Positions 61,326-64,000 of a stretch of DNA of 64,000 nt are shown in pieces. Position numbers and translations under genes: made by a program. The stretch is from assembly GCF_014837035.1 (NCBI RefSeq), contig NZ_JACSPS010000002.1:573851-637850 (forward strand), written 5' to 3'. The stretch comes from Kaistella pullorum. GTDB taxonomy: Bacteria; Bacteroidota; Bacteroidia; Flavobacteriales; Weeksellaceae. The number at the start of each line of letters is the position of its first letter. Position 1 is the stretch's first letter. The notes under the pieces were generated by a model, which was not told where the DNA came from, made no database searches, and saw nothing but the letters and a program-made list of their open reading frames with translations.

Positions 61326-61700
61326 CTAAATTCCGCTGGTGGTAATGCCCTGATGAGACATATGGTTTATCGCCTTTCCATCTTTGAGCACGATAAGTTG
61401 CGGACTTTGGTGCACAACATTAAGGTCACTTTCGATCCTGTTTGATATAGGGCGGTATTCCAGCAAATCTAAAAAATAATAGGAAACATCACCGTCATTT
61501 TGCTGTACCTCTCTTTCGAAATTTTTCAGAACCATCTTGCTGATATGGCAGCGTGTCGAATGCTTAAAAATAGCCACTTTACGTTCTGAAGATTCCGATA
61601 TTGCTTTGTCCAAATCGCTCTCAGATTCGATATATTTCCAAAAATCGGGTGCTGACTCCGGGCTGGCAGATTTGCCTAAAATTTTATCTAAAAAACTCAT
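61326..61700 (-). CDS. ytxJ: Bacillithiol system redox-active protein YtxJ
   Basis: This 124-residue thioredoxin-fold protein has a monothiol site HSTRCHISKMVL (active Cys in TRC). It continues with YYFLDLLEYRPISNRI and the cis-Pro segment HQSPQLIVLKDGKAI. YtxJ is counted among bacillithiol-linked redox proteins that may remove bacillithiol from protein thiols. Its ATG overlaps the TGA of the DUF1569 gene. The presence of this gene implies that the organism makes bacillithiol. Confidence 0.9.
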   Translation of the reverse strand: MSFLDKILGKSASPESAPDFWKYIESESDLDKAISESSERKVAIFKHSTRCHISKMVLKNFEREVQQNDGDVSYYFLDLLEYRPISNRIESDLNVVHQSPQLIVLKDGKAINHMSHQGITTSGI

Positions 61701-62155
61701 ACTCCAAATTGTTTAAGATGATGATTAATATGTTTGTACTGCAGAAAAGCCCAGTCGCAGCTTGTCATTTCGCCGAAAAGAGCATGCCTGCGAAGCAAAG
61801 TATCTGCTTGTAAGGAGCTCAGAAACTCCTCGAAAGTTGCGAGAAAATCTGCCTTTGTACTCTCAAAATTACAATTTTCTTTTAATTTCACCACCTCAAA
61901 CGTGGGCATATTCGGCGGAATACCGTGATTACATACTTTCATTGTCAGTTTGGTGCAAATTCCCACAGTTTTAAAGACTAAATTGGTTTCGGGTAGCACA
62001 ATTTTAGTCAAACCCACCTGCAGGATTTTATCGCAATGGCCGACCATCTGTGCGCTGCTCATTCGTCCCCATTTTCGCGGCGAATGTTCATTGAGTTGGT
62101 TTAACCTGCGTTTTAGTTCGGAGACATCTTCAGGATTGCTCAAACTTCTTCTCAT
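61697..62155 (-). CDS. DUF1569 (DinB-like) protein
   Basis: This 152-residue protein probably has a DinB-type four-helix bundle. Metal-ligand-like His residues are in SSAQMVGHCDKIL, RRHALFGEMT and YKHINHHLKQ. DUF1569 members are thought to be thiol transferases related to the bacillithiol transferases, but this is not proved. It overlaps both neighbours by four bases and sits between a bacillithiol transferase and YtxJ, which supports a thiol-related role. Confidence 0.85.
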   Translation of the reverse strand: MRRSLSNPEDVSELKRRLNQLNEHSPRKWGRMSSAQMVGHCDKILQVGLTKIVLPETNLVFKTVGICTKLTMKVCNHGIPPNMPTFEVVKLKENCNFESTKADFLATFEEFLSSLQADTLLRRHALFGEMTSCDWAFLQYKHINHHLKQFGV

Positions 62156-62691
62156 GTCCAGCCTTTCTCCTTCATTAGTGCCGATATCTGCGCAAAATGA
62201 TGGTCACAGTGCCACGCATAAAATGCCAGAATCTCGCGCAGTGCCACATTTCTGTTCATTTCTGGATGGAAGAAAGTGCGGTCGAATTCACGGTTGGTCA
62301 TCGATTTCATAAGGTGTGCCCATCGGCAGTGCAAACCTTCAAGCAGGGTTAATGCTGCTTTTATGGGTTCGTTCCGACTGTCCTGCAATTCGGCCCATTT
62401 GGCTTCGTCATAGGTTTTTATTGTAGGATTATCCTCTGTCAGCGCCCATTTAAACCTACAAAAACTTTGCATGTGGCTGTCTGCAAGATGATTGATAAGC
62501 TGCTTGACGGTCCAGCCGCCACTGCGGTATTGCGTATCAAGCATATCATCTGAAAAAGTTTTTAAAGTACATCTAAGTTTATCCGGAAACTTTCTGATGG
62601 TATCAATGTGCCCTTCCAGTTCTGGGTCCGAAACCTTTTCGGGCGCGCTGTATCTTCCGAGCGGATATTTTTTATTTTCTAAAGGATCCAT
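62152..62691 (-). CDS. YfiT/BstA-type bacillithiol transferase (DinB family)
   Basis: The protein has 179 residues from the ATG at 62691 (MDPLENKKYPLGRYSAP); a longer frame to 62742 lacks family support. It is a DinB-fold metalloenzyme expected to attach bacillithiol to electrophiles. Metal-binding His are visible in WTVKQLINHLADSHMQ and in AFYAWHCDHHFAQI. The motif NEPIKAALTLLEGLHCRWAHL is also typical. It heads the operon BstA, DUF1569, YtxJ, with every junction overlapping. Confidence 0.9.
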   Translation of the reverse strand: MDPLENKKYPLGRYSAPEKVSDPELEGHIDTIRKFPDKLRCTLKTFSDDMLDTQYRSGGWTVKQLINHLADSHMQSFCRFKWALTEDNPTIKTYDEAKWAELQDSRNEPIKAALTLLEGLHCRWAHLMKSMTNREFDRTFFHPEMNRNVALREILAFYAWHCDHHFAQISALMKEKGWT

Positions 62692-62813
62692 GATTATGAG
62701 TATTGTGGCCGTTTTGTCGCAATTTGAATGATGGCTGAACATTTGCCATTAAGCATTTGTAAATTTTAATTTCAAAAACAAAAGCTGTTCCAGCATAATA
62801 AAAATATTAAAGT

Positions 62814-63419
62814 ATGAAAAAAGCACTGATCATCGTGGATGTACAAAACGATTTTTGCGAAGGTGGCGCATTGGCAGTTCCGGGCGCAAATGAAGTGATT
62901 CCGTACATCAACCTGCTAATGGAAGAAAACGAATACGACCAGATTGTCCTGACACAAGACTTTCATCCCGCAAACCATAAAAGTTTTGCCTCAAATAATG
63001 GCCGAAAAGTTGGCGAAACCATCACGCTGAACGGAATTCCTCAGTTTATGTGGCCAGACCATTGTGTACAGGGCAGTTTCGGTGCCGAATTTCACAAAGA
63101 CCTCAACATCAGCAAAGCGACCCACGTCATTCAGAAGGGGAAAAACAGTGACGTAGACAGCTACAGTGGTTTTCAGGATAACAACCATTTCGTAAAAACC
63201 GGTCTTGATGATTATTTAAAGTATCATGATATCCAATTGGTCGAAGTTGTAGGGCTCGCCTTGGATTACTGTGTGAAATTTACCTGTCTTGATGCCGTTC
63301 AACTTGGATATATCACTTGTCTGCATTTTAACGGGACGCGCGCGGTGAACGTGAAACCAGAAAACGGGCGTGATGCGATCTATGAAATGCTGCAGAATTC
63401 GGTGACGGTTCTTGGCTAG
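62814..63419 (+). CDS. pncA: Nicotinamidase / pyrazinamidase
   Basis: This 201-residue isochorismatase-fold enzyme converts nicotinamide to nicotinate in the NAD salvage path. The catalytic Asp is in IIVDVQNDFCEGG, the Lys in IQKGKN and the Cys in LALDYCVKFTCLDA. The metal-binding segment TQDFHPANHKSFA and WPDHCVQG are present. Length and motifs are standard. It forms a single-gene unit with a strong terminator. Confidence 0.95.
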   Translation: MKKALIIVDVQNDFCEGGALAVPGANEVIPYINLLMEENEYDQIVLTQDFHPANHKSFASNNGRKVGETITLNGIPQFMWPDHCVQGSFGAEFHKDLNISKATHVIQKGKNSDVDSYSGFQDNNHFVKTGLDDYLKYHDIQLVEVVGLALDYCVKFTCLDAVQLGYITCLHFNGTRAVNVKPENGRDAIYEMLQNSVTVLG

Positions 63420-63421
63420 AT

Positions 63422-63452
63422 AAAAAACTCCGCTGAAATCGCGGAGTTTTTT
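63422..63452. terminator. Terminator between pncA and the receptor gene
   Basis: AAAACTCCGC and GCGGAGTTTT pair perfectly around a 7-base loop, with A-rich and T-rich flanks. It works for both convergent genes. Confidence 0.85.
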
Positions 63453-63456
63453 ATTT

Positions 63457-64000
63457 TTAAAATTCAAATATAAAACCGAAATACGGTAACGGTGTGGAGC
63501 GGTCTGCCGTTCCGGTTTCGAGCAGATAATACTGCTGGTCCGGTGATGCCTCAGGGTTTGCAATAATCCCGTTATTCTGGTTGTCACGCTGCAGATTTAC
63601 TACCGGCAAACCGCTCGGACTTGTAGATCCATACGCATTCACCACGTCAACATAGGCCGTAAGCTGCCATTTTTTGAAAATCCATTTCTTTTCGCCGCGA
63701 AGGTCAAGCTGATGTGACAGATTGCCGCGCGCTGAATTCAATAGTGCGAAATTCTGAACGGGTCCGTTCGCGATGTTCCAAATATTCACCAAAGCGCTGC
63801 GCTGCAGGTCATACGGCGTCTCCGGAAGCCCGGACTGAAGGCGGAAACGTGCGCCGACGTTCCAGTTGCGGCCAAAATATTTCCCGGTTGTCAGCGTAAG
63901 GATGTGACGTGAATCCCAGCTTGATGGCAGAAGGCTTCCGGCCGAATCTGAAAACTGAGAATAGCCGAAAGTATAGGCCATGATTCCGTAGAAGTCGCTC
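63457..64000 (-). CDS. TonB-dependent receptor-like outer-membrane protein, C-terminal part (truncated by window edge)
   Basis: The minus-strand frame is open to the window edge, giving about 180 C-terminal residues. Alternating beta-strand patterns (WNVGARFRLQSGLPETPYD, QLDLRGEKKWIFKKWQL) and the final strand YFGFIFEF with terminal Phe are typical of an outer-membrane barrel. WQLTAYVDVVNAYG is the usual penultimate hairpin of TonB-dependent receptors. The substrate cannot be judged because the plug domain is outside the window. Confidence 0.8.
   Translation of the reverse strand, partial: SDFYGIMAYTFGYSQFSDSAGSLLPSSWDSRHILTLTTGKYFGRNWNVGARFRLQSGLPETPYDLQRSALVNIWNIANGPVQNFALLNSARGNLSHQLDLRGEKKWIFKKWQLTAYVDVVNAYGSTSPSGLPVVNLQRDNQNNGIIANPEASPDQQYYLLETGTADRSTPLPYFGFIFEF

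Overview
The window reads as a chromosomal segment of a flavobacterium (Bacteroidota, Flavobacteriia), most likely from the Chryseobacterium/Kaistella neighbourhood of Weeksellaceae. The family assignment is inference. Supporting signs are secreted proteins with C-terminal type IX secretion (T9SS) sorting domains, a GldI-type gliding lipoprotein, a short primary sigma factor without region 1.1, bacillithiol-linked genes, a DnaX lacking the zinc module, and many promoters carrying the Bacteroidota -7 box TAnnTTTG. No tRNA, rRNA, insertion sequence, prophage or CRISPR array was seen. The region is gene-dense and mostly housekeeping.

Layout. 1-9 kb: start of a PD-(D/E)XK/AddB-like protein (cut by the window edge), a lipoprotein, rsmG, an aspartate-type aminotransferase, a Nif3-like protein with a coiled-coil partner that has lost its zinc ribbon, a potassium channel with a zinc-ribbon tail, a cyclophilin-FKBP double isomerase after gldI, and ilvE. 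9-18 kb: mnmD, a NUDIX hydrolase, an S1/P1 nuclease with a DUF4294 protein, an M42 peptidase, rpe, ndk, a candidate small RNA, rsgA, DAHP synthase/chorismate mutase, and dnaX with an A10 slippery tract. 18-26 kb: a conserved unknown, then a cyanophycin module (cphA divergent from cphB and an isoaspartyl peptidase), a small lipoprotein, fabH and corA.

26-31.2 kb is the most unusual part. It is a tight operon of a 25-codon leader ORF, a caspase-like protease, a subtilisin-like protease, a lipoprotein with a C-terminal membrane anchor, and a patatin-like lipase with two membrane helices. It is followed convergently by a LuxR-type regulator whose receiver lacks the phospho-acceptor Asp. The layout suggests a protease-activated membrane-lipase response such as defence or stress-induced cell death, but that function is inference.

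31.9-46 kb: DnaE fused to its own proofreading exonuclease, a T9SS-secreted GEVED protein, a fused 2-oxo acid dehydrogenase E1, ligA, a membrane pyrophosphatase fused to an OmpA domain, and soluble pyrophosphatase. 46-54 kb: an unknown membrane protein, a translationally coupled operon (radC, FemAB/GNAT-like, polysaccharide deacetylase, methyltransferase), lolD, and pyruvate dehydrogenase E2 and E1-alpha. 54-64 kb: a PAP2-like/BlaI-like/DUF4153 operon, an RRM protein whose mRNA leader can pair with its own start codon, an aldo/keto reductase, a T9SS beta-helix protein, rpoD, a Crp/Fnr regulator next to a bacillithiol operon, pncA, and the 3' end of an outer-membrane receptor.
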